This document shows positions 9,138 through 17,563 of a stretch of DNA of 64,000 nucleotides, piece after piece; the stretch's first letter is position 1, and every line of letters starts with the position of its first letter. Source of the DNA: Salinicola halimionae (lineage in GTDB: Bacteria; Pseudomonadota; Gammaproteobacteria; Pseudomonadales; Halomonadaceae). The stretch is from the NCBI RefSeq assembly GCF_003206065.1, contig NZ_PZJQ01000002.1, positions 322,790 through 386,789 of the forward strand. Reading direction: 5' to 3'. The notes under the pieces are model-generated. The model was not told the DNA's origin, made no database searches, and worked only from the letters and a program-made list of their open reading frames with translations. A program made the translations under genes and the position numbers.

Positions 9138-9227
9138 AAGGTCGAATGGTCTCCTGCCTGAAAACCGCCATCATCGAATTGGCCGCCTTGCTGGACGGCG
9201 AGAAACCATTCGATCGAGGAGGCGTGG

Positions 9228-9974
9228 GTGAGCGTGGATGAAGCCTTGGCAGTCAGGCGATATGGAACGCCAGTCGCCGAACCCGAGTTGCGACGGTTCG
9301 AGGTCGGGGCGTGGTCGTTCGCCTGGCAGGCGGGCGCCGTGCGGTGGCTGCACGTTGGCGATATCGAGATCGTTCGCGGCGTCGCTGCCGTACTGCGCGA
9401 TCCGCAGTGGGGGACTTACGCACCCATCGTCGACGACGAGCGGATCGACCTGTCGCGCCGACACGCCAACCTCCGGCAGGTCTTCCATCTGGCGGGTGAG
9501 CGCGGCGAGGGGCCACTGCTGTGCGGCGAGATTGATGTCGAGGCCGCCGAGCGCCAGCTCCGCGTGGCGCTGACTCTAACGGCAGTCGCTGACTTCGAGA
9601 CCGCGCGTAGCGGTTTGAGCGTGCTGTTGCCACTGGCGGGTGTAGCCGGATCGCAGGTCCGGGTCCTCCATACGAATAACCGTCAGGAAACGATACTGCT
9701 GCCAAGCTCGATCAGTCCGTCGCAGCCGCTGTTCGACATCCGCCAACTGCGCTTCTCTCCGGCGCCCGGAGTGGATACCCGGCTCGATTTCGAGGGCGAC
9801 GTGTTCGAGATGGAAGATCAGCGCAACTGGTCCGACGCCTCCTTCAAGGTCTACAACCGACCGCTGGCCTGGCCGGCACCTTACGTGCTCGAGGCGGGCG
9901 AGACGTTGATGCAGCGCGTCACGGTCTCTCTAGCCGAACAAGAAAAAACGGATCGAGATGGAGCCGAATCATGA
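9228..9974 (+). CDS. apnL: D-apionate lactonase, N-terminal domain protein (split ApnL)
   Basis: Protein of 248 residues corresponding to the N-terminal beta-rich domain of D-apionate lactonase. The motif EMEDQRNWSDASFKVYNRP near residue 200 is, as I recall it, typical of this family. ApnL opens D-apionolactone to D-apionate. I recall ApnL as one polypeptide of some 600 residues with N-terminal, TIM-barrel and C-terminal domains. Here the first domain ends at a stop that overlaps the ATG of the next ORF by 4 nt. The start is GTG at 9228, behind a strong GAGGAGG. A run of six A residues (9943-9948) near the 3' end is where a one-base indel would fuse the two frames. Confidence 0.65.
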   Translation: MSVDEALAVRRYGTPVAEPELRRFEVGAWSFAWQAGAVRWLHVGDIEIVRGVAAVLRDPQWGTYAPIVDDERIDLSRRHANLRQVFHLAGERGEGPLLCGEIDVEAAERQLRVALTLTAVADFETARSGLSVLLPLAGVAGSQVRVLHTNNRQETILLPSSISPSQPLFDIRQLRFSPAPGVDTRLDFEGDVFEMEDQRNWSDASFKVYNRPLAWPAPYVLEAGETLMQRVTVSLAEQEKTDRDGAES

Positions 9975-11155
9975 CCGCCGACACTGTGACGATCAGCTGG
10001 GGCGAGTTCACCTCGAGAACCTTGCCGGCCATCGGCTGCGGTGTATGGCTGGACAGGATGTCGGATCTGGAACGCATCGCTCGCCAGCTCGATGACGTCG
10101 CGCCACGACACCTGGACGTGCTGCTCGATCTGCGCGATACACGGGCCGTGCCGAGGCTGGTCGAGCTAATAACCCTCGCCGACGATCGCAATGTGGCGGT
10201 CTGGCTCTATGCGATCTGCGAGGATGAGAAGCCGGCCCGTTCGCTATCGTCGTTAGCGCGGGCGTTCGCGCGGATGGCGAATCCGCCGGCGGGCGTGCTG
10301 CTGACGCCGGCGGCCTATCTCAAGAGCTACCAACCGAACGGTGTCTGGCCGTCGAGCGCATCGCCGAGCGTGGCCCTGGCGGCGGCGCGTGAACGCTGGC
10401 CGGACATGGCGCTGGGCGGCGGTGTGCCGACCTACTTCACCGAACTCAATCGCTGCCGCCCCGATCCGGCCGCGATCGATTTCATCACCCATGCCGTCTC
10501 GCCCATCGTTCACGCGGCGGATGATCGCTCGGTGATGGAGACACTGGAGAGCATCCCGGCCATCGTGGCTTCCTCCCGGGCCTTGGCCCCCGGTGTGCCC
10601 TACCGAATCACCACTACCGCCATTGGTGCCTGGACCAATCCGTATGGCGAGTGTCTCACGCCCAATGACGGCACTCAGCGCGTGACGCTCAGCGAGAACG
10701 ATCCCCGTCAGCGGGGTCAGTTCGCGGCCGCGTGGGCCGTCGGGTTCGTGATTCGAGCGGCTATCGCCGGTGCCGATTCGCTGACGCTTTCGTCACTCGG
10801 CCCGCCGTTCGATGTCGGCGACGCGCCCGGCTACCCCGTGCGTCACGTGATTGCCGGCCTGGCCCGCTCGACAGGGCGACCGCTGCGGCAACTGAAGCTC
10901 GACGGTGCCGAGCTGGCGGCACTGGCCTGGCAGACCGAATCACCAGCAGTCAGCGAAGTCTGGATCGCCAATCTGACAGCCGAGGGCGTGGTGTTGCGCC
11001 TGAAGGATGTCAGTATCGTCGAGCTGGCGCTGCTCGATGCCCACGATGATGGTTTTCGCCCGCGACCGGATGCACTTGTCCGGCTCAGGGCGGGAGACAC
11101 AGAAAGCCTGGCAGGGTTCGCGATTCTCAAACTTCACGTGCAGAACCTGGCGTAA
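9971..11155 (+). CDS. apnL: D-apionate lactonase, TIM-barrel and C-terminal domains (split ApnL)
   Basis: Protein of 394 residues that continues the lactonase. It opens with VTISWGEFTSRTLPAIGCG and runs through a TIM barrel with GGGVPTYFTELNRCRP and PIVHAADDRSVMETLE. It ends with a small beta domain (VWIANLTAEG onwards). These blocks match the middle and C-terminal domains of ApnL as I remember them. The ATG overlaps the upstream stop (ATGA), so the halves are translationally coupled and could associate as two subunits. Its frame is also open upstream of the ATG, so a single fused protein by frameshift or sequence correction remains possible. Confidence 0.65.
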   Translation: MTADTVTISWGEFTSRTLPAIGCGVWLDRMSDLERIARQLDDVAPRHLDVLLDLRDTRAVPRLVELITLADDRNVAVWLYAICEDEKPARSLSSLARAFARMANPPAGVLLTPAAYLKSYQPNGVWPSSASPSVALAAARERWPDMALGGGVPTYFTELNRCRPDPAAIDFITHAVSPIVHAADDRSVMETLESIPAIVASSRALAPGVPYRITTTAIGAWTNPYGECLTPNDGTQRVTLSENDPRQRGQFAAAWAVGFVIRAAIAGADSLTLSSLGPPFDVGDAPGYPVRHVIAGLARSTGRPLRQLKLDGAELAALAWQTESPAVSEVWIANLTAEGVVLRLKDVSIVELALLDAHDDGFRPRPDALVRLRAGDTESLAGFAILKLHVQNLA

Positions 11156-11232
11156 CGGGTCGCGCACGACCTCCGCCGACGAGGATCTTCCGATTCTGAG
11201 GTGGCTCTAAGACGTTTGCCGTATTGTCTCAG

Positions 11233-11249
11233 TGGTATGATGACCTGAT
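11233..11249 (+). promoter_or_regulatory. candidate operator 2 of the apionate cluster
   Basis: The plus strand reads TGGTATGATGACCTGAT, 16/17 identical to the site at 9121-9137 in the opposite orientation. It lies in the 183-bp gap before oiaC and contains a TATGAT hexamer that could be a -10 element, so binding would block the promoter. Further partial TGATGAT repeats follow it. Nothing else is recognisable in this gap. Confidence 0.65.
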
Positions 11250-11338
11250 GATCCTATCACTGATGCGACGGGTTGGCATCAGCAGCAATGAGCCCGTCGC
11301 TCTGACAACCCCTTGCACGAGCAGGAGTGGGAGCAACC

Positions 11339-12139
11339 ATGCGGATTGGATTGAGTACCTACGCGTTCTTCTGGCGGGGGGCGGAGCGAGCCGATACCCC
11401 GATGACGCTGGAGACGATGCTCGAGGAGACGGCGGCGCTCGGCGGCGATGTCTTCCAGATCTGTGACTATCCGGCGATCGAAACCTTCGACGATGGGCGG
11501 CTGGCGCAACTGCGCGCCCAGGCCGAGCGTCTCGGCATCCGGCTTGAGCTCGGCACCAAGGGTGTGGCGCCGGATCACCTCGATCACTATCTCGATATCG
11601 GCGAGCGGCTCGGCGTTTCTCTGCTGCGCAGCATGCTGTATCGCGATGCCGATCGGCCTTCGAAAGAGGAGGCGATTCGGCGACTGACGTCTGTCCTGCC
11701 AAGACTGCGACGACAGCACGTCACCCTGGCGCTGGAAACCTACGAGCAGGTCGCCGTCGAGGATCTGATGACCGTCGTCGAATCTCTCGATGACTCGCAC
11801 ATCGGCGTGTGTCTCGATCCGGCCAATTGTGTCGCCGCGCTGGAGTTGCCCGAAGCGGTGATCGCGCGCACGGCGGATCGCGTGGTCAATCTGCACGTCA
11901 AGGATTTCCATTTCACCCGCGCCCCCGGCTGGGTCGGCTTCCAGCTCATCGGCTGCCCGCTGGGACAAGGGCAACTGCCGTTCGACGCCATGATGCGTCG
12001 CGTCGATCCGACATCACGCGGACTTTCTCAGGTCATCGAGCACTGGCTGCCTTGGCAGACGGATGCGGCGACGACCTGCCGTCTGGAGTCCGAATGGACC
12101 CGACACAACCTGAACTTTCTGAGGAGTCACACAGCATGA
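11339..12139 (+). CDS. oiaC: sugar phosphate isomerase/epimerase-type TIM barrel, probable 3-oxo-isoapionate decarboxylase
   Basis: TIM-barrel protein of 266 residues of the xylose-isomerase-like (AP endonuclease 2) family. Metal-ligand type residues appear in ALETYEQ, CLDPANC and NLHVKDFHF, then in a C-terminal VIEHWLPW. In characterised D-apionate pathways OiaC, a member of this family, decarboxylates 3-oxo-isoapionate to L-erythrulose. The pairing with apnO (4-nt overlap) supports this. The ATG at 11339 has GGGAG 6 nt upstream; an ATG 12 nt earlier is less likely. Without the context it would be just a sugar isomerase homologue. Confidence 0.65.
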   Translation: MRIGLSTYAFFWRGAERADTPMTLETMLEETAALGGDVFQICDYPAIETFDDGRLAQLRAQAERLGIRLELGTKGVAPDHLDHYLDIGERLGVSLLRSMLYRDADRPSKEEAIRRLTSVLPRLRRQHVTLALETYEQVAVEDLMTVVESLDDSHIGVCLDPANCVAALELPEAVIARTADRVVNLHVKDFHFTRAPGWVGFQLIGCPLGQGQLPFDAMMRRVDPTSRGLSQVIEHWLPWQTDAATTCRLESEWTRHNLNFLRSHTA

Positions 12140-13020
12140 CGCAACCTTATCGATCGATCGTACTGGTGGGTGCTGGCGGCAAGATGGGCATGCGCATTTC
12201 GGCCAATCTGGCCCGCAGCGACTTCAACGTGCACTACTGCGAGAACGCCACGGAGGGCCAGCAACGCGTCCGCGATGCCGGCCGCGAGTTGTCGTCCATC
12301 GATGACGTCATCGCCGGCTGCGATCTGCTGATTCTGGCGGTGCCGGATATCGTGCTGGGCAAGGTCTCCGAGGCGCTGATGCCACAGATGAAAGCTGGCG
12401 CGACCCTGCTGACGCTGGATCCGGCTGCGGCCTACGCCAACTTGCTGTATTCGCGCGAAGACATTCACTACGCCGTGGCGCATCCGTGCCATCCGTCGGT
12501 TTTCCTCGAACGCTATACGGAGGAAGAACACGCCGATGCCTTCGGCGGCGTGGCGGCGACTCAGTCCGTCGCCGCGGCGTTCGAAAGCGGCAGCGACGCG
12601 CAACGGGCGGCGCTGGAGGCGGTGATCCGTGTGATGTACGCCCCGGTAGACGACGTACACTGGATCACCGTGACTCAGCTGGCCTATCTCGAACCGACGC
12701 TGGTCGAGACCGTCACCTGCATGCTGGGTACCTTCATGAAAGAGGCGCTGGACGAGACCGTCGCACGCACCGGCGTGCCACAGAAAGCGGCCGAGGCGAT
12801 GCTCTACGGCCATATCCAGATCGCGTTGGCGGTGGCGTTTCGCAGCACCAACCCGTTCTCGGACGCCTGCATGATCGCGATCGACTATGGGCGCGAAAGC
12901 ATTCTGCGTGAAGACTGGAAGAAGATTTTCGAGCAGTCGGAGCTCGATAAAGTCATCGCACGGATGCTGAAGATCGATCACGTCCACCGCGACGAACCCA
13001 CGCTTGCCCCCACGAGGTGA
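12136..13020 (+). CDS. apnO: phosphogluconate-dehydrogenase-like enzyme, probable D-apionate oxidoisomerase
   Basis: Protein of 294 residues with an N-terminal Rossmann fold (VLVGAGGKMGMRISANLARSDF) and an all-helical C-terminal domain of the 6-phosphogluconate dehydrogenase superfamily. ApnO oxidises and rearranges D-apionate to 3-oxo-isoapionate with NAD+, the step before OiaC. The start overlaps the oiaC stop (ATGA) and has GAGGAG upstream, so the two are co-translated. With ApsD and ApnL this completes D-apiose to L-erythrulose. Later erythrulose steps and any transporter are not in the window. Confidence 0.7.
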   Translation: MTQPYRSIVLVGAGGKMGMRISANLARSDFNVHYCENATEGQQRVRDAGRELSSIDDVIAGCDLLILAVPDIVLGKVSEALMPQMKAGATLLTLDPAAAYANLLYSREDIHYAVAHPCHPSVFLERYTEEEHADAFGGVAATQSVAAAFESGSDAQRAALEAVIRVMYAPVDDVHWITVTQLAYLEPTLVETVTCMLGTFMKEALDETVARTGVPQKAAEAMLYGHIQIALAVAFRSTNPFSDACMIAIDYGRESILREDWKKIFEQSELDKVIARMLKIDHVHRDEPTLAPTR

Positions 13021-13029
13021 GTGGATCCA

Positions 13030-13926
13030 TTAGCGGCGCTGCTGCTTCGCCTGCATCCGCTCCATGGCGCGACGATAGGAGCCGTTGCGCACCGCCCAGC
13101 GCACCACCGGGGCGATGGTGCGGATGCCGGCGCGTACGGTATGACGCTCGAGACTCGACATCTCGAGACCGAGCAGTGTCGCTGCCCAGGATGGCAATAG
13201 ATCGATGCCCGCGCGCATGAACAGCGCCCCGGCGGGGCGGATGATCGGGCTGGGTGGCAGCGCGTGCAGCAGTACATCGATGACGTCGCGCGTCCGCGAA
13301 TCGCAGACCAGATAGCGGCGCTGGTTTTCCAGATAGACATCGATGGCCGCTCGGCTCTTGGGAACGTTCCGTGCGCCTAGCGCCTCGGCGACGCGGGCGG
13401 TTTCGGCGAAGTAGCGATCCTGGTCGGCAAGACTTAGGCCGGGATTGCGATAGCGCCGATGTGCGGCGAGAAAGCGGCTCATCTCGGCGACGTGAACCCA
13501 TACCAGCAGGTCGGGGTCATTGGCAGCATACGGCGTGCCGTCGGCGGTGTGCCCGCTGACGCCATCGTGGACCCGGCGCACCCGTTCGAGGATGCGCTCG
13601 GCATCGTCGCGGGAGCCGAAGGTGGTGACGGCGATGAACTGGCTGGTGCGGCGCAACCGGCCGATCATGTCCTGACGGAAGTTGGAGTGATCCCAGATGC
13701 CCGCCAGCGCCAGCGGATGCAGCATCTGCAGCAGCAACGCGCTGACACCGCCGCACATCATCGGCGTGAATTCGCCATGAACTTTCCACGCCACGGTCTC
13801 CGGCCCGAACAGACCCGGGTCGCCCTTGGGCTGGGTATAGTCCACGCCACCCAGCGTGCGCCCGGTCAGATGGCTGATGCGATTTTCGATGGCGTCGCGT
13901 AGGGAGATCATTGTCATCAGGGTCAA
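13030..13926 (-). CDS. MpaB-like oxygenase family protein (DUF2236)
   Basis: Protein of 298 residues of the DUF2236 family, which includes the fungal oxygenase MpaB and the rubber oxygenase Lcp. Typical blocks are GDPGLFGPETVAWKVHGEF, a histidine in LLQMLHPLALAGIWDHSNF and VTTFGSRDDAE. Members bind heme through a histidine and cleave or oxidise hydrophobic substrates, but the bacterial substrate is mostly unknown. It sits 27 bp downstream of the DUF4105 gene on the same strand, so the two may be co-expressed. Several ATG codons cluster at the start; the first is used here because no one ribosome-binding site stands out. Confidence 0.7.
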   Translation of the reverse strand: MTLMTMISLRDAIENRISHLTGRTLGGVDYTQPKGDPGLFGPETVAWKVHGEFTPMMCGGVSALLLQMLHPLALAGIWDHSNFRQDMIGRLRRTSQFIAVTTFGSRDDAERILERVRRVHDGVSGHTADGTPYAANDPDLLVWVHVAEMSRFLAAHRRYRNPGLSLADQDRYFAETARVAEALGARNVPKSRAAIDVYLENQRRYLVCDSRTRDVIDVLLHALPPSPIIRPAGALFMRAGIDLLPSWAATLLGLEMSSLERHTVRAGIRTIAPVVRWAVRNGSYRRAMERMQAKQQRR

Positions 13927-13953
13927 TTCATGTCAGCTCAGAGCCAGGGTACG

Positions 13954-15033
13954 TCACGGCGATGGTGCATGAAGGATCTCGCCATCGGCAGTGGGCAAGC
14001 CGTCGCGGATGGCGCGGGAAAAGGCCTCGCTCCCCGCAGTGTACGGAATCTGCCGGGCGCGCGGATCGATATAGCCTCGCTCGCGCAGGAATTCGAGCGG
14101 GTGGCTCGTGTCCAGTCCGCCGATAGCATAGACGTATTCCGGCAGGTAGCCGGAGAGAATCAGGCGGATATCCCTGGGCAGCCCGTCGACGATCCTGTCG
14201 ACCATGTCGAACACGATGGTGGTGCAGTTGCTGGTCAGGGTGTTGTAGAACTCAGGGCTTTGGCGTAGCCGCTCGGCTTCGTCAAGGTAGGCCAGAAACA
14301 GCTCGCGACGCGCTTGAGGCGACAGGCCGACGCGATAGAGATAGACGTCCTCGCCGCGTACGTTGCTGCGCAGGCGCAGGATATCGTTCTCGTCGGCGGC
14401 GATCAGGTTGAGTTCGAACTGCTTGAAGAAGCCACCGCTGATGGAAAATGCCTCGTTCTTCTCGCGCCGGATCTCCACCGAGAAGGTCAGGTGCCGGCCG
14501 TCATCGAATCCGAAAGAGACCAGCGTGTGGGCGATCGCCGGCCCCATCCAGTAGGAAACCACCATGTCCACCGCGTCGAGCTGCGAGAGATCGTACTCGC
14601 GGGTTTCCCAGCGCGGCATGGCGGTGTCTGGCGTCTGCCACTCGAAGTCACGTACGTTGTGAAGCGTGACCCGGTCACCGTCGCGCTCGACCGAGAGCTG
14701 ACGCGCCACGTCCGGCGCCCAGTCGCGGTCGTTGCTGGGTTCGAGACTCTGCCACCACGCCACGATGACGATCAGTGTCAGCGTGAACAGGACTCGCGGC
14801 ACCGACGAAGCTCGACGATGATGGCGCTTTCCTAACGGCGCCAGCAGCGCGGCCAGCCCGACCAGCAGCCAGATAATGATCACTGCAATGACTACCGCCG
14901 GCGGGCCGGGGAGCTCGAAGTGCAATGCCGCCGCGCCCCAGGCCAGAACCAGGCACAGCATGACGGCGCGCAGTCCGTGACCCAGGCCGAACAGCACTCG
15001 TCGCCAGACGTGCCAGCTTGCAGATCGGGGCAT
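13954..15033 (-). CDS. DUF4105 membrane-anchored protein
   Basis: Protein of 359 residues. Three hydrophobic segments in the first 95 residues form a membrane anchor. A DUF4105 domain follows (Lnb-type N-terminal periplasmic domain; a papain-like fold has been proposed for related proteins). The conserved blocks AHTLVSFGFDDG and YNTLTSNCTTIVFDMV are visible, the latter with a candidate catalytic cysteine. The start has AAGGA at proper spacing. Function is unknown; an envelope or lipoprotein-related hydrolase is a guess. It is followed by the MpaB-like gene. Confidence 0.7.
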   Translation of the reverse strand: MPRSASWHVWRRVLFGLGHGLRAVMLCLVLAWGAAALHFELPGPPAVVIAVIIIWLLVGLAALLAPLGKRHHRRASSVPRVLFTLTLIVIVAWWQSLEPSNDRDWAPDVARQLSVERDGDRVTLHNVRDFEWQTPDTAMPRWETREYDLSQLDAVDMVVSYWMGPAIAHTLVSFGFDDGRHLTFSVEIRREKNEAFSISGGFFKQFELNLIAADENDILRLRSNVRGEDVYLYRVGLSPQARRELFLAYLDEAERLRQSPEFYNTLTSNCTTIVFDMVDRIVDGLPRDIRLILSGYLPEYVYAIGGLDTSHPLEFLRERGYIDPRARQIPYTAGSEAFSRAIRDGLPTADGEILHAPSP

Positions 15034-15119
15034 GAACTGTCCTTTCGGGCTGAGGCGATGAGGTAAGTATCAAAAAGGTGATGGTGCCCCAGTGACACCA
15101 GGGAATAAAGCGCTGAAAA

Positions 15120-15150
15120 TTGCCGCCGATAAGAGCAGTGAAGTTATACT
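15120..15150 (+). promoter_or_regulatory. weak promoter candidate for the YccS-like gene
   Basis: TTGCCG at 15120 and TATACT at 15145 are spaced by 19 bp in the 226-bp divergent gap between the DUF4105 and FUSC genes. The spacing is long, so this is tentative. Nothing else is recognisable in the gap. Confidence 0.3.
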
Positions 15151-15259
15151 AAAGTCTAATCAGCTGAGGCGTTGAGCGGTGGCTTGCGACTCAAGCGGCT
15201 GTCGCCGAACCTGACGACAGGCTATCGTGCGATGAGATTCCGACTCAGGAGAGACCGAG

Positions 15260-17539
15260 ATTTCCGATTCGTTTTCCCACTCCCTGCGCCAGCTGTGGAC
15301 CCTCGACAAGTTCGCTTACAGCTTCCGGGTTTTTCTGGCGTTCAGCGGTGCCATCGTCCTGAGCTGGACCCAGGATCAGATCGCGCTCGCGATTCCGCTG
15401 TTTCTCGGCATCATCGCCAGCGCGCTGTCCGAGACCGACGACAACTGGGAAGGTCGGGTTCGGGCTCTGCTGGTGACGCTGATTTGCTTTCTGGTCGCCT
15501 CCAGCTCGGTGGAGCTGCTGTTTCCCTGGCCCTGGCTGTTCGCTCCCGGCCTGGCACTGTCGGCATTCATCTTCATCATGCTCGGCGCGGTCGAGCAACG
15601 TTACGCCACCATCGCCTCGGCAACGCTGATCCTGTCGGTCTATTCGATGATCAATATCGAGCAGCACGGCGGCACCACCGATGGCAACTTCTGGCATCAG
15701 CCGCTGCTGCTGGTCGGGGGCGCTGCCTGGTACGGGCTGATTTCGGTGATCTGGTGCGCACTGTTCTCTCGCCAACCGGTCAAGCAGAGCATGGCCCAGC
15801 TCTATCGGGAACTGGGTGAATATCTGATCATCAAGGCGACGCTGTTCGAGCCGCTGCGCGGTGTCGATGTCGAAAGTCGACGGGTGGCGCTGGCGCGCCA
15901 GAACGGCCGCGTGGTGACCGCGCTCAACCAGGCCAAGGAGATGATCTTTCGGCGCCTGGAAGGCCAGCGCGGCAGCCGCAAGCTCAATCGCTATCTGCGT
16001 CTCTACTTCATCGCGCAGGATATCCACGAGCGGGTCAGCGCCTCGCATTACCCTTATTCGGCGCTGGCGGAGACCTTCTTTCATCATGACGTGCTGTTCC
16101 GTTGCCAGCGCCTGCTCGATCAGCAGGGCCGTGCCTGCAAGCGTCTGGCCAAGGCGCTGCTGCTGCGTCAGCCGTTCGAGCACGGCCAGAGCGAACAGGC
16201 GCTGGAGGATCTGCGCGCCTCGATCGTCTATCTACGCGCCCAGCGCAAGCCGGAATGGACACCGCTGCTGCGCTCGCTGCAGGCGTTGGGCCGTAACCTG
16301 GCGACGCTGGAAGACCAGCTGTCCAGCGCCCACAACCCGGACGCGGTCGCCGATCAGAAGGACGCCAGCCTGTTCGATCGCTCGCCACGCAGTTTCAAGG
16401 ATGTCTGGGAGCGCATCCGGCTCAATCTGACCGCGGGCTCGCCGACCTTCCGCCATGCGCTGCGACTGTCGACGGCCCTGCTGGTGGGCTATGGCGTGCT
16501 GCACCTGGTTCATCCGACGCAAGGGTACTGGATCCTGCTGACGACATTGTTCGTGTGTCGTCCCAACTTTGGGGCGACGCGGCGATTCCTGCGCCAGCGC
16601 ATTGTCGGCACGGTGCTCGGGCTGCTTGTCGGCTGGGCACTGATCAGCCTGTTCCCGGATCCGCTGATCCAGTCGCTGATCGCGGTCGTTGCCGGCGTCA
16701 CGTTCTTCGCCAATCGCGAGAAGCACTATGTGATAGCGACCGCCGCCATTACCACGCTGGTATTGAGCAGTTTCAATCAGGTCGGCGACGGTTTCGACCT
16801 GATCCTGCCACGACTGATCGATACCCTGATCGGCGCGTTGATCTCGGGCCTGGCGGTGTTCTTTATCCTCCCGGACTGGCAGGGGCGGCGTCTGCACAAG
16901 GTTGCCGCGACGGCGCTGACCAACAGCACACTCTATCTGCGCGAGATCATTCACCAGTACGAGGCCGGCAAACAGGACGATCTGGCCTACCGGCTGGCCC
17001 GGCGCAATGCCCATAACGCCGACGCCGCACTCTCCACGGTGCTTGCCAACATGCTGCAGGAGCCGGGCCACTATCGAAAGAAGGACGCCGACGAGGGTTT
17101 CCGTTTTCTGGTGGTTTCCCACACGCTGCTGGGTTATCTCTCCGCGCTGGGCGCACACCGGGGGGCGTTGGCGGCCAAGGAGTCGAACACCGAGAACGGT
17201 GTCGATATCTATGCGGCGGCACGGCGCGTCGCCGATCGCTTCGATACCATTGCCGACAGCCTGCGTTTGCGACAAACCATCGACGATCCCAAGGCCGAAC
17301 AGAGCGCCTTGATGGCGATCTTCGAGCAGGAGCCCGCCGCCGCCCAGGATGACGCCGACGACGAGCGCCGCGTGATTCAGACCCAACTGTTGCACATCAG
17401 CCGCCAGCTGGTACCGATGAGTGAAGCGGCCGCTCGACTGATAGCGCGGCCGCTCGAGACGCCGAACGAGGAAGGCTCTCCCGAGAAGGCCGAGAAGGTC
17501 GTCAAGAACGTCACCGAGAACGTCACTGAAAGACCCTGA
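15260..17539 (+). CDS. yccS: FUSC family membrane protein (YccS/YhfK-like), apparent AUU start
   Basis: Inner-membrane protein of about 759 residues resembling E. coli YccS, with two hydrophobic blocks (about residues 20-170 and 405-540) and soluble regions after each. The block VASSSVELLFPWPWLF is nearly identical to YccS. Homology extends upstream of the first GTG (15473) to KFAYSFRVFLAFSG, matching the YccS N-terminus. Between the in-frame stop at 15233 and that homology there is no ATG, GTG or TTG. The only well-placed start is ATT at 15260, 6 nt after CAGGAGAG. FUSC proteins resemble aromatic acid exporters; the substrate is unknown. The C-terminus has a repetitive Lys/Glu tail. Confidence 0.8.
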   Translation: MSDSFSHSLRQLWTLDKFAYSFRVFLAFSGAIVLSWTQDQIALAIPLFLGIIASALSETDDNWEGRVRALLVTLICFLVASSSVELLFPWPWLFAPGLALSAFIFIMLGAVEQRYATIASATLILSVYSMINIEQHGGTTDGNFWHQPLLLVGGAAWYGLISVIWCALFSRQPVKQSMAQLYRELGEYLIIKATLFEPLRGVDVESRRVALARQNGRVVTALNQAKEMIFRRLEGQRGSRKLNRYLRLYFIAQDIHERVSASHYPYSALAETFFHHDVLFRCQRLLDQQGRACKRLAKALLLRQPFEHGQSEQALEDLRASIVYLRAQRKPEWTPLLRSLQALGRNLATLEDQLSSAHNPDAVADQKDASLFDRSPRSFKDVWERIRLNLTAGSPTFRHALRLSTALLVGYGVLHLVHPTQGYWILLTTLFVCRPNFGATRRFLRQRIVGTVLGLLVGWALISLFPDPLIQSLIAVVAGVTFFANREKHYVIATAAITTLVLSSFNQVGDGFDLILPRLIDTLIGALISGLAVFFILPDWQGRRLHKVAATALTNSTLYLREIIHQYEAGKQDDLAYRLARRNAHNADAALSTVLANMLQEPGHYRKKDADEGFRFLVVSHTLLGYLSALGAHRGALAAKESNTENGVDIYAAARRVADRFDTIADSLRLRQTIDDPKAEQSALMAIFEQEPAAAQDDADDERRVIQTQLLHISRQLVPMSEAAARLIARPLETPNEEGSPEKAEKVVKNVTENVTERP

Positions 17540-17563
17540 AACATCGCCCCCTGCGATCAGGTC

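Noticed and set aside
15172-15819. 215-codon ATG-started frame at the front of the FUSC gene
   Set aside because: The overlapping frame from 15260 has clear YccS homology and this one does not.
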